Assembly (NCBI GenBank): GCA_946188345.1
Contig: CAMHUI010000001.1
Location: 1-64,000, forward strand
From: an uncultured Prevotellaceae bacterium
Lineage (GTDB): Bacteria; Bacteroidota; Bacteroidia; Bacteroidales; Bacteroidaceae
Direction of reading: 5' to 3'
Length of the DNA: 64,000 nt
The translations under genes were made by a program, and so were the position numbers. A model generated the notes under the pieces. The model saw nothing but the letters and a program-made list of their open reading frames with translations. It made no database searches and was not told where the DNA came from. Of the stretch, positions 1 through 7,680 are shown one piece after another; the first letter of the stretch is position 1, and each line of letters starts with the position of its first letter.

Positions 1-95
1 TGGCTTAACGAAAACGTTGAATTTCATTCGACCTTTTCTCGCCAAGGCAAACATCTAGCAAGCTTGGTTTGCTCTTTTGGCTTAACGAAAACGTT
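1..95. repeat. Pair of 18-bp direct repeats downstream of ybeY
   Basis: The 18-mer TGGCTTAACGAAAACGTT occurs at 1-18 and again at 78-95. Between the copies a weak stem can form from GCAAAC (47-52) and GTTTGC (67-72). The segment lies just beyond the stop codon of the minus-strand ybeY gene, so it could be a 3' end structure, or the edge of a larger repeat cut by the window start. No coding potential is evident. Confidence 0.6.
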
Positions 96-99
96 CGTC

Positions 100-510
100 C
101 TACCGCATCTTCAGTGCGCGGTCTTCGGCGGCTTCCATGATGGCGCGTTCGCCTGGGCCTTTGTCGTTGATGCCGCAGAGGTGGAGGATGCCGTGGATGA
201 TGACACGGTGGAGCTCGTCGTCGTATGTCTTGTGGTATTTCTCGGCATTGGTGCGCACGGTGTCGAGTGAGATGACGATGTCGCCGTTGATGGTGTCGCC
301 TTCGTCGTAGTCGAAGGTGATGATGTCGGTATAGTAGTTGTGTCCGAGGTATTCGTTGTTGACTTCCAGGATGCGCTCGTCGGTGGTGAAGAGATAGCCC
401 ACCTCTCCCACTTTCCTTCCGTAGGTGGCAGCTACGGAGCGTATCCATCGGGTTGTGTCGCGCTTTTTGATGTCGGGCATGCGCACGCCCTCAGTGTTGT
501 ATGTAATCAT
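100..510 (-). CDS. ybeY: Endoribonuclease YbeY (16S rRNA maturation)
   Basis: This 136-residue protein matches the YbeY/UPF0054 family of zinc-dependent RNases that act in 16S rRNA 3' processing and ribosome quality control. The C-terminal part carries the metal site HGILHLCGIND, close to the HGxLHLxGxDH signature. The last histidine of that signature is replaced by D-K, and Bacteroidetes members commonly vary there. The ATG overlaps the coaD stop in an ATGA arrangement, so the two genes are translationally coupled. An internal ATG at codon 11 is a possible alternative start. Confidence 0.9.
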   Translation of the reverse strand: MITYNTEGVRMPDIKKRDTTRWIRSVAATYGRKVGEVGYLFTTDERILEVNNEYLGHNYYTDIITFDYDEGDTINGDIVISLDTVRTNAEKYHKTYDDELHRVIIHGILHLCGINDKGPGERAIMEAAEDRALKMR

Positions 511-914
511 TGCTGTTGTTTTATCTTGGTTGATGAGATGTCGGCGAGTTCTGGTGTGGCGGGCAGGAGGATAGTCTCGATGCCCGAGGCCTGGCGGTTG
601 TAGGAGGCCTGGCGGCTCTCGTATTCGTAGTCGGCGGCATTGCGCACGCCTTTGACAATACAGGTGGCCCCTACCCTGCGGGCCAGGTCTACGGTCATGT
701 CGTCGTATTTCACGACGCTGACGCGGGGCTCATGGGCATAGTGGCAGGCGATGGCGTGGCGACGCTCCTCGGCCGTCTGGCGGTAGTGCTTGTCGGGGTT
801 GATGCCGATGCCCACGACGACATGGTCGAAGAGCTTGAGAGAGCGCTCGATGATGTCGGCATGACCGCGGTGGAAGGGGTCGAAGCTACCTACGAAGAGG
901 GCGGTGGTGGGCAT
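507..914 (-). CDS. coaD: Phosphopantetheine adenylyltransferase
   Basis: CoaD makes dephospho-CoA from 4'-phosphopantetheine and ATP, the penultimate step of coenzyme A synthesis in the cytoplasm. The N-terminus has the nucleotidyltransferase motif GSFDPFHRGH, the middle has VKGVRNAADYEYE, and the C-terminal ISSTK matches the second ATP-binding motif (I-S-S-T-x-x-R/K). At 135 residues it is shorter than the usual 155-160, the loss being in the C-terminal helix, as in other Bacteroidales versions. It sits between the thiol-disulfide protein gene (45 bp upstream) and ybeY (overlapping), probably in one transcript. Confidence 0.93.
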   Translation of the reverse strand: MPTTALFVGSFDPFHRGHADIIERSLKLFDHVVVGIGINPDKHYRQTAEERRHAIACHYAHEPRVSVVKYDDMTVDLARRVGATCIVKGVRNAADYEYESRQASYNRQASGIETILLPATPELADISSTKIKQQQ

Positions 915-959
915 GGGGAAGTGAAAAGATAAAGGTGAAAAACGGGAAAAACGGAGAAG

Positions 960-1829
960 CTAAGGGGTTGGAGTCAGGAGGTCATGGAGGGTAGTGAGGA
1001 GGTCGGGGATGGGCGGGTTCTTGAGGACGACACGCTTATCTTCGTCGAGCAGATAGAGCGTCGGGAGCGCTTGCAGATAATATTTCTGCCGGCTCATCAG
1101 CTCTCCGCCTGGGCTATAGGCATCGGTCCAGTTGGCTGGGAAGTGATGGTCTTCGCTGAACCACCGCTCGGTGTTGTTGTCGGCATAGATGGCGATGACA
1201 TGGAGTTCCTCCCGCTGCAGGAGCGGTTCCTCGGCGAGCTTGGGCAGCAGCTCCTGGCAGTGTTCGCACTCGGGATCGTTGAAGATGAGGAGTGTCCAGG
1301 TGCTCTTGGTCTCGTAGAGGTGCTGGTGCTGTCCGCCGCGGGTGACGTATTCAAAGTCGGCAGCCGGATGGCCTTGCTGGTTCCTACTTATCTGAGCGAG
1401 GCGGAAGTCCTGCTGGGGGGTTCGTGGCAGGGCTCTGAGCAGGTACTCATAGACGAGATCGTTGCGCACTGGCGACTCGTGGTCGCCGAGGTATTTGTCG
1501 ATGAGGTCGTCGAACAGCGGCCGCGTGGGAGTATCGGTACTGAGGTGGCTGGCGAAGGCCTGCGCTATGCGCCCGGCCCGCACGGAGTCGTTGCAGAGGT
1601 AGGCGTAGATATTAAGGAAGTCTGCGATGCCCTGCTCGGCAACGGCGCTGTTGGTCTCCGAAAGGTCGTTGAAGTCGAAGCAGCTCCAGAAGTTCTCCAT
1701 AAGCCACTGCAGGCGTTCTCCCTGTCCTTCGAGGTCGCCTGGCACGGCGGGATAGGGAAAGGCCACTTCCTGTGCCCTCGGGCTGAGGGCGGCGGTAAGG
1801 AGCAGAATGGCTATGAGGATACGCTTCAT
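960..1829 (-). CDS. Exported DUF5106-like protein with thioredoxin fold
   Basis: A 289-residue protein beginning with a signal peptide (MKRILIAILLLTAALSPRAQ). The first half resembles the helical DUF5106 domain often found before thioredoxin folds in Bacteroidetes. The second half has the core of a TlpA-like thioredoxin: a strand WTLLIFNDPE, the active-site-like motif CEHC near residue 198, and a cis-proline segment ALPTLYLLD. A periplasmic thiol-disulfide or redox-sensing role is inferred; no partner is visible. Its leader contains the galM terminator hairpin. Confidence 0.75.
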   Translation of the reverse strand: MKRILIAILLLTAALSPRAQEVAFPYPAVPGDLEGQGERLQWLMENFWSCFDFNDLSETNSAVAEQGIADFLNIYAYLCNDSVRAGRIAQAFASHLSTDTPTRPLFDDLIDKYLGDHESPVRNDLVYEYLLRALPRTPQQDFRLAQISRNQQGHPAADFEYVTRGGQHQHLYETKSTWTLLIFNDPECEHCQELLPKLAEEPLLQREELHVIAIYADNNTERWFSEDHHFPANWTDAYSPGGELMSRQKYYLQALPTLYLLDEDKRVVLKNPPIPDLLTTLHDLLTPTP

Positions 1830-1834
1830 GAGAG

Positions 1835-1901
1835 AAAAAAAATTGGAAGCCCACCCCCAACGCCTCTCTCAGGGGGAGTGCAGGGATTGGGCGTGGGCTT
1901 C
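1835..1901 (-). terminator. Intrinsic terminator of the aldose epimerase gene
   Basis: On the minus strand the stem GAAGCCCAC (1893-1901) pairs with GTGGGCTTC (1846-1854), and the stem extends by several more pairs. It is followed by a run of eight T (1835-1842). The T run ends only a few bases before the start codon of the next gene, so transcripts reading through would carry the structure in that gene's leader. Confidence 0.75.
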
Positions 1902-1924
1902 GGAATGTTTCTTGGTAGTCCCGC

Positions 1925-3082
1925 TTACTTAGCGAAGAACTTATAGATGCACACGTGGTGATAGTTCTCGCCGGGCTTCAGCACGGTGGTGGGGAAGCTG
2001 GGCTGGTTGGGGCTGTCGGGATAGTGCTGAGTCTCGAGGGCGAGAGAGGCACGGTGGTTGTAGGCCTTGCCCTGCTTGCCGGCCTTGGTGCCGTCGAAGA
2101 AGTTTCCACCATAGAACTGGATGCCAGGCTCGGTGGTGTAGACCTCGATGCCGCGTCCGCTCTGGGGCTCAAAGACTACGGCTGCGCGCTCGGGCTCGGC
2201 GGTCTGACCCTTGTCGAGAACCCAGTTGTGGTCGTAGCCGCGGCAGTTGCGGAACTGCTCAAACTCTTCCTGTGTATAGTCGTCCTTGATGCGGGCACCA
2301 ATCTCGGTAGCCTCGCGGAAGTCCATGGGCGTACCTTCTACGTCAGCCAGCTCACCAGTGGGGATGAGGGTGGCATCAACGGGAGTATACTTCGAGGCAA
2401 AAATCTGCAGCTCGTGGTCGTTGATGGTGCCTTCGCCTGCGCCATGCAGGTTGAAGAACGAGTGGTGGGTGAGGTTCAGCACGGTAGCCTTGTCGAGCAC
2501 CTTGGCATCATGAGTGACAACGAACTCATTGTCGTCGGTAAGCTCGTAGGTCATGGTGACTTCGAGTGTGCCGGGATAACCCATCTCGCCGTCAACGGAT
2601 GTATACTTCAGGACGAGCTTCTCGTCGTCCACCTGCTCGGCATCCCAGACGACCATGTCAAAGCCCTTTGTACCGCCGTGGAGCGAGTTGGGTCCGTCGT
2701 TGGTGGGCACCTGATACTCTACGCCGTCGAGGGTGAACTTACCGTCCTTGATGCGGTTGCCATAGCGGCCGATGGTGGCGCCGAGGAAACGCTCGCCGTC
2801 ATAGTTGACATACTTGTCGAGGGTCTCATGTCCGAGGACGATGTCGGCGAAATTACCCTCGCGGTCGGGGGTGAACAGTTCAACCACGCGGCCACCGAAG
2901 TTGGTCACGGTCATCTCAAGACCATTGGCGTTTTTCAGGGTGTAGAGGTCGACGGGCTTGCCATCGATTTCAGCCTGGAAGTCTTCACGGTTGACCTGAG
3001 AGAGGCCTTCCTGCTTGGCGTCCTTCGTGGCGCAACTGGCCAGCATGCCGACTGCCATGAGCATCAAAAAGATTTTCTTCAT
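1925..3082 (-). CDS. Aldose 1-epimerase, lipoprotein form
   Basis: Galactose mutarotase family (GalM), interconverting alpha and beta anomers of hexoses. The reading frame opens further upstream, but the first plausible start is the ATG giving MKKIFLMLMAVGMLASC, a lipoprotein signal with a lipobox cysteine. This places the enzyme in the periplasm or on the outer membrane rather than in the cytoplasm. Family motifs include GRYGNRIKDGKF, the catalytic-histidine region LTHHSFFNLHG, GYDHNWVL, and the glutamate in LETQHYPDSPNQ. Length after processing is about 365 residues, normal for the family. It has its own promoter and terminator and is apparently monocistronic. Confidence 0.92.
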   Translation of the reverse strand: MKKIFLMLMAVGMLASCATKDAKQEGLSQVNREDFQAEIDGKPVDLYTLKNANGLEMTVTNFGGRVVELFTPDREGNFADIVLGHETLDKYVNYDGERFLGATIGRYGNRIKDGKFTLDGVEYQVPTNDGPNSLHGGTKGFDMVVWDAEQVDDEKLVLKYTSVDGEMGYPGTLEVTMTYELTDDNEFVVTHDAKVLDKATVLNLTHHSFFNLHGAGEGTINDHELQIFASKYTPVDATLIPTGELADVEGTPMDFREATEIGARIKDDYTQEEFEQFRNCRGYDHNWVLDKGQTAEPERAAVVFEPQSGRGIEVYTTEPGIQFYGGNFFDGTKAGKQGKAYNHRASLALETQHYPDSPNQPSFPTTVLKPGENYHHVCIYKFFAK

Positions 3083-3133
3083 ACTGTTGTAAAGGTTTTG
3101 ATTTATGGTTATAAAAATAATTCTTCCAAGCAA

Positions 3134-3141
3134 CAAAAGTA
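3134..3141 (-). promoter_or_regulatory. Bacteroidetes -7 element for aldose epimerase
   Basis: On the minus strand the sequence reads TACTTTTG, matching TAnnTTTG, about 52 bp before the ATG at 3082. No clear TTTG is seen at -33. Confidence 0.6.
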
Positions 3142-3227
3142 CGCAATTCTTTGCTGATTATCACCTCTTGCGGCAATGATTTATATTTTTATAACAAATC
3201 GAGTGCATCCATTCCATGGAAAATTCG

Positions 3228-3235
3228 TACTTTTG
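3228..3235 (+). promoter_or_regulatory. -7 element for the aldo/keto reductase
   Basis: TACTTTTG matches the Bacteroidetes -7 consensus TAnnTTTG and lies 32 bp before the ATG at 3268. The divergent epimerase promoter is about 90 bp away. Confidence 0.6.
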
Positions 3236-3267
3236 CAGGCAAAGAAACATTATTGAAATACTAGACT

Positions 3268-4650
3268 ATGGAAGGAAAAGACAACAAACACATGAACCGC
3301 CGCGAGTTTCTCACCCGCATGGGAGCCTCCTCGGCTGCTGCCATGGCCATGATGACCATGAAGCCCCTTGACCTGTTGGCTAAGGGCAACAACGCCCTCG
3401 CCCACCCTGCCACACCAGCACTGGCCCAGGCGGAAGGCATGACCTATCGCATCACCCCACATACGGGAGACCGCGTCAGCCTGATGGGATTCGGAATGAT
3501 GCGCCTCCCGAGAAAAGACAGGGCCATCGACCAGGACAGAGTGAACGAACTTGTTGACTATGCCATCGAGCATGGACTCAACTATTTCGACACGGCACCA
3601 GCCTACGGCGACTCCGAGGTAGCCACGGGTATCGCGCTGAAACGCCATCCCAGAGACAAGTTCTTCGTTGCCACAAAGATGTCTAACCAAGGCGGCGACC
3701 GCTCACTCGAGGCTGGCAAGGCCATGTTTGAGCGCTCCCTGGAACGGCTGCAGGTGGACTACGTAGACTACTACCTGCTGCATAGCATCGGACAGAGCGG
3801 CATGAAAGACTTCAACCCGCGCTTTATTGACAACGGACTGCTGGACTATCTGCTCGAAGAACGCAAGAAAGGCCGCATCCGCAACCTGGGTTTCTCCTAC
3901 CACGGCAACGTAGAAGTGTTTGACTGGCTGCTCGACCACGACGACGAATACGAGTGGGACTTCTGCCAGATAGAGATGAACTACATCGACTGGCGCCATG
4001 CCTCCATGGGAGGCGGATGGAAGCGCGATGCCGACGCTGAATATCTCTACAACAAGCTCAACCGCCTGAACATCCCCGCCGTCATCATGGAACCGCTGCT
4101 GGGTGGCAAACTCGGCGACCTGCCCAAGGAAATGAAGGAGCAGCTGCGAGCCGTCAGACCCGACGACAGCGACGCCCGATGGGCCTTCAGATGGGTAGGC
4201 TCCAGACCTGGAGTGCTCACCGTGCTCAGCGGCATGAACCGCATGGAACACCTGAAGGAGAACATCGAGACCTTCTCGCCGCTGGAGCCTTGCTCACAGG
4301 CCGAAGACGACCTGCTGGCAAGCATTGCCAACCAGATGTCCGGCTATCCCACCATCCCATGCACAGCCTGCGAATACTGTATGCCCTGTCCCTTCGGAGT
4401 CAACATACCAGGAAACTTTGCCATCTACAACAAAGCCGTCAATGAGCACGTGCTGCCATTGCCCGAGAAGTCGGCCGCCGACTACAAGAAGCGCGCCAAG
4501 GACTTTGCCAAGGAATACCGCAAGCAGCTGCCGAAGAAGGCTCTGGCCACGAGCTGCACCGAGTGTGAGCAGTGCCTGTCGAAGTGCCCGCAGCAGATAC
4601 GCATCCCCAACCAGATGCAACGTCTCGTAGAGCTCCTCGACGCCAAATAA
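3268..4650 (+). CDS. Tat-exported aldo/keto reductase with two 4Fe-4S cysteine clusters
   Basis: A 460-residue protein. A twin-arginine signal (NRREFLTRMG then an Ala/Met-rich stretch, residues 10-35) predicts export of the folded, cofactor-loaded enzyme. The aldo/keto reductase barrel follows (about 60-330), with the Asp/Tyr segment FDTAPAYGDSE, the lysine in FVATKM and the histidine in YLLHSIG consistent with the catalytic tetrad. The C-terminus adds two cysteine clusters, CTACEYCMPC (near 365) and CTECEQCLSKCP (near 430), typical of ferredoxin-type 4Fe-4S binding. The substrate is unknown. The gene stands alone between its promoter and a strong terminator. Confidence 0.92.
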   Translation: MEGKDNKHMNRREFLTRMGASSAAAMAMMTMKPLDLLAKGNNALAHPATPALAQAEGMTYRITPHTGDRVSLMGFGMMRLPRKDRAIDQDRVNELVDYAIEHGLNYFDTAPAYGDSEVATGIALKRHPRDKFFVATKMSNQGGDRSLEAGKAMFERSLERLQVDYVDYYLLHSIGQSGMKDFNPRFIDNGLLDYLLEERKKGRIRNLGFSYHGNVEVFDWLLDHDDEYEWDFCQIEMNYIDWRHASMGGGWKRDADAEYLYNKLNRLNIPAVIMEPLLGGKLGDLPKEMKEQLRAVRPDDSDARWAFRWVGSRPGVLTVLSGMNRMEHLKENIETFSPLEPCSQAEDDLLASIANQMSGYPTIPCTACEYCMPCPFGVNIPGNFAIYNKAVNEHVLPLPEKSAADYKKRAKDFAKEYRKQLPKKALATSCTECEQCLSKCPQQIRIPNQMQRLVELLDAK

Positions 4651-4679
4651 GAAAGGGTAATACGAAGAATTTTTTTGAT

Positions 4680-4728
4680 AATGTCCGGTATAGAGGTCTC
4701 CTGCCTTTATACCGGACATTTTTTTTGA
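4680..4728 (+). terminator. Intrinsic terminator of the aldo/keto reductase gene
   Basis: Perfect 13-bp arms AATGTCCGGTATA (4680-4692) and TATACCGGACATT (4708-4720) are followed by a long T run ending at about 4728. It starts 30 bp after the stop codon. Confidence 0.9.
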
Positions 4729-4732
4729 AAAA

Positions 4733-4761
4733 GATAAGAGGGAGAGAGCCGCAGCTCCCTC
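4733..4761 (-). terminator. Probable terminator of the greA-HIT operon
   Basis: On the minus strand GAGGGAG (4755-4761) pairs with CTCCCTC (4738-4744), followed by TTATCTTTTTC. It lies about 40 bp beyond the HIT gene stop and is back to back with the plus-strand terminator at 4680-4728. Confidence 0.65.
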
Positions 4762-4802
4762 CCCCTCGAGTGAATCGATGTGTGTATAGTGTTTTTAAGA
4801 TA

Positions 4803-5201
4803 TTATTCTTTTTGGAATTCGGTGTATATCTTCTCAGCCATCTCCTTCATCTCTTCTGCGGGCAGGGTAAGCTTTGGCCGGCGGAAGTCAACATCGCCTT
4901 CTTTGTTCATAGGGATGAGGTGGATGTGGGCATGGGGCACCTCGAGACCGAGTACCACCTGAGCTACCTTGCGACACTTGAAGACTCGGCGCATGGCTAC
5001 GGCCACATGCTTGGCGAAGACCTGCATGGCAGCCAGTTCATCGTCGCTCAGGTCGAAGATATAGTCTTCCTCGCGACGCGGTATGACAAGGGTATGTCCG
5101 GGAGAAACGGGGTTGATGTCGAGGAAAGCATAGAACTGCTCGTTCTCGGCGCACTTGTAGGAAGGAATCTCTCCTGCTGCTATTTTACTGAAGATACTCA
5201 T
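4803..5201 (-). CDS. HIT family protein (purine nucleotide-binding hydrolase)
   Basis: A 132-residue histidine-triad protein. The signature HAHIHLIP near residue 90 matches HxHxHxx, and the N-terminus SIFSKIAAGEIPSYK is typical of the HinT branch. Such enzymes hydrolyse nucleoside phosphoramidates or dinucleotides; the substrate cannot be read from the sequence. It follows greA by 25 bp on the same strand, so the two are probably co-transcribed. Confidence 0.93.
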   Translation of the reverse strand: MSIFSKIAAGEIPSYKCAENEQFYAFLDINPVSPGHTLVIPRREEDYIFDLSDDELAAMQVFAKHVAVAMRRVFKCRKVAQVVLGLEVPHAHIHLIPMNKEGDVDFRRPKLTLPAEEMKEMAEKIYTEFQKE

Positions 5202-5226
5202 AGCTGAAATGATTTAAGGGTTTGGA

Positions 5227-5694
5227 TTAGTCGATGGAAATCTTGTCAATGCGCAGCTTCATGACACCTGCGGGGATGCGGATTTCAGCTACGTCGCCCA
5301 CCTTCTTATTGAGCAGTCCCTGAGCAATGGGAGTCTTGATAGAGAGCTTGCCCTCGCGGAAGTTGGCCTCCTGCTCGCTGACAATGGTATAAGACATCTT
5401 GGCTCCGTTGCCGAGATTGGTCATCTCTACCTTAGAGAGTATCTGCACGGCATCGGCCGAAAGACGCTTGGTGTCCACGATTTTTGCCTCGGCAATGGTG
5501 CGCTTGAGTTGGTTGATCTTATCCTCCAGATGGGCCTGAGCCTCCTTGGCTGCATCGTATTCTGAGTTTTCGCTGAGGTCACCCTTGTCGCGGGCCTCGG
5601 CAATAGCTGCCGATGCCTTGGGGCGTTCCACGCCTTCGAGTCTTCTGAGTTCGGCAATGAGGTTGTCATAGCCTTCTTGTGACATGTATGCCAT
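5227..5694 (-). CDS. greA: Transcription elongation factor GreA
   Basis: GreA binds the secondary channel of RNA polymerase and promotes cleavage of backtracked RNA. The 155-residue protein has the N-terminal coiled coil (YDNLIAELRRLEG, then ARDKGDLSENSEYDAA with the acidic tip DLSENSEY) and the C-terminal FKBP-like domain ending in a GDVAEIRIPAG segment. The frame is open further upstream, but the ATG giving MAYMSQEGYDNL matches the family N-terminus and is chosen here. A -7 element at 5823-5830 would give a leader of about 120 nt. Confidence 0.95.
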   Translation of the reverse strand: MAYMSQEGYDNLIAELRRLEGVERPKASAAIAEARDKGDLSENSEYDAAKEAQAHLEDKINQLKRTIAEAKIVDTKRLSADAVQILSKVEMTNLGNGAKMSYTIVSEQEANFREGKLSIKTPIAQGLLNKKVGDVAEIRIPAGVMKLRIDKISID

Positions 5695-5822
5695 ATTCTT
5701 ATTCCTTATTTTTAGGTTATTAATTTGTTTTTTCTGCACGCAAAAAAAGAAAGAATTCCGACCGCCTTGCCTGTGCCGAAATCCTGGAATACTTTTTCTG
5801 ACCTGTGCTTATTATCTGCGTG

Positions 5823-5830
5823 CAAAGGTA
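5823..5830 (-). promoter_or_regulatory. -7 element for greA
   Basis: On the minus strand TACCTTTG matches TAnnTTTG exactly, with a CTTG at about 20 bp upstream as a weak -33 element. Confidence 0.6.
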
Positions 5831-5910
5831 GGAAATGTTTCTGATACAACCAAGTTTTTAGGGCTCTTTTTTCAAAATTTTAAGTTTCTCCGCCAAGAGA
5901 GACCTGCTGC

Positions 5911-7665
5911 TCATAACAACCGATGGCCCAGGTCTTCTTCCTTGCAGAGGGCAACGACACGCCCGATGACTTCGTCCATGACGGGGACGGAGACGAGTCG
6001 ATAGTTGGCATAGTCGGGGCAGAGCACCACCAGATTCATAGCCTTCACACGGATGCCATAGTTTTTTTCGAGCATGTAGCGGTAGAGGTTCTGCTGCAGG
6101 CAATAGTGGTAGTAGGCCGTGTCTGGCAGTCCGAGTCCGTAGTGTCCCATACGCCCGCCGAAGGAGATGACGATGGGCCGTCCGTCTTTGTCGACCACCT
6201 TGCTGCTGCGTTTCCAGTCGTAGATGGTAAACATGCCGTCGTCTTCCCGGCAGATCATGTCAATGGTGCCGGCCACATTCATGTCGGCATCATAGACGGG
6301 CCACTCCTGCCGGTAGGGGGTGATGGCGTAGTCGTGGATGAAGTTCAGGAAATGCTGCCGCTCGCGCTCCACACTGATGAGCTCAGTGGTACCGTTGAAT
6401 TCGAAGGAATAACTGGTCTCGAAGAAGCCCCGCTGGAAGTAGTTTTCTGTCTGCAGGTGGACAAAGGTGCCCACTTCGCTGGCCATCTTCCCGATGCGAC
6501 TCCATTGGTTGAGCGACTCTGCCACGGGAATACCCTGTCGCTCGTGGCGCATCTCTGCCTGACGGAGGGCATCAAACTCGTCGAAGAAATAGCCTATCAG
6601 CGAGCTTACCGGCAACAACCGCTCCTGTCCGCGGTAGGTATAGATATGCTCCTCTGGCAGAAAGTCGATGTGGAGGTCTTGCTCATAGCGGCCTGCATCG
6701 GTGAAGGAGTCCATCTTCTCACACATCTCTGCAGTGCGTTCCAGTTGCTTTACCTGCTCACTGCAACGGCGCTCATGGGCGTTTTTCGGAATGTTCGGCA
6801 GCTTGCTCTGCTGCTCTTCTCCCGGGGCGAAGGTATGGCGCAGGTAGCTCTCGCGGTCGCGACAGGCTGCCATCATCAAGACTTGGTTCCGCGTCCAGCG
6901 CTGCAGGGGAGGCAACGGCTGGGCTTCCTCCAGACCCTCCGGCATGGTTATCTCCGGGACTACCGACTGGATGATGCGGAAAAGGAAGCGGGCACACTCG
7001 CGGGGAAACTGCCATACCTGCCGCTCCGCCAGCCGGACGACAATCCATCCGTGGCGCGTCAGGAGGCCGTCGCGGTAGTCATCGCCACAGCCGACATAAT
7101 GTCTTGGCTTCCGCGTGACGGCGGCATAGGGCTCGTCTATCTCCACATCAATCCTGACACTGGGCCTGCCGGCAATCAGCAAGGCCATATCAAGCTCATA
7201 AGGTTGGTTGGACTCCGTGGTATTCAGGCAGGCATCACGCAGCAAGCTGACCTGCGGCGGTAGCCACGACTGTAGCTTTTGGACAAAGGTCTTTTCGATG
7301 AATCTGGTCCGTGAAGGCATCCTGCGACGGTAGGGAAAGACGATGGTCTCTTCGGCAGGAAACTTCGCTACACCATAATGCCAGTCGGCAGACTGCTGCC
7401 AAGCCACTGGTGCTACATAGTCAACTCGCAGGTCGGCAGCCTTCTCGGCAAAGCCGTCCAACCGATAACCTTCATTCAAGCGCTGCCTGCATGCAGCGGT
7501 CTGCTGGCACAGCATTTCGTCCACCTCCTTTGGAAACCCAGCGCCAGTCCTGAGCCTGTCGGCTTCGGCTAACCGCTGTTGGGCTCCTTCTATATCAGCC
7601 TCTGCGGCCAACGTCTCAGCCTCAGCCAACAAAGCCGCAATCCTTATCTCGCTGTCTTCTGTCAT
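5911..7665 (-). CDS. Protein with two PD-(D/E)XK-like nuclease domains
   Basis: A 584-residue protein without a signal peptide. Residues 1-60 are helical and Ala/Glu-rich. Residues about 120-220 resemble a Vsr/DUF559-like endonuclease fold: YELDM, then VRIDVEIDEPY, then HGWIVVRLAERQVW. Residues about 330-560 resemble the RecB-type exonuclease family: GTFVHLQTENYF, GTIDMI with the metal-binding aspartate, and DWKRS as the (D/E)xK motif. The middle has no recognised domain. DNA cleavage is inferred from these motifs. It is the last gene of a three-gene unit and starts 15 bp after the esterase gene. Confidence 0.7.
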   Translation of the reverse strand: MTEDSEIRIAALLAEAETLAAEADIEGAQQRLAEADRLRTGAGFPKEVDEMLCQQTAACRQRLNEGYRLDGFAEKAADLRVDYVAPVAWQQSADWHYGVAKFPAEETIVFPYRRRMPSRTRFIEKTFVQKLQSWLPPQVSLLRDACLNTTESNQPYELDMALLIAGRPSVRIDVEIDEPYAAVTRKPRHYVGCGDDYRDGLLTRHGWIVVRLAERQVWQFPRECARFLFRIIQSVVPEITMPEGLEEAQPLPPLQRWTRNQVLMMAACRDRESYLRHTFAPGEEQQSKLPNIPKNAHERRCSEQVKQLERTAEMCEKMDSFTDAGRYEQDLHIDFLPEEHIYTYRGQERLLPVSSLIGYFFDEFDALRQAEMRHERQGIPVAESLNQWSRIGKMASEVGTFVHLQTENYFQRGFFETSYSFEFNGTTELISVERERQHFLNFIHDYAITPYRQEWPVYDADMNVAGTIDMICREDDGMFTIYDWKRSSKVVDKDGRPIVISFGGRMGHYGLGLPDTAYYHYCLQQNLYRYMLEKNYGIRVKAMNLVVLCPDYANYRLVSVPVMDEVIGRVVALCKEEDLGHRLL

Positions 7666-7680
7666 GATTGTTTGTCTTGT

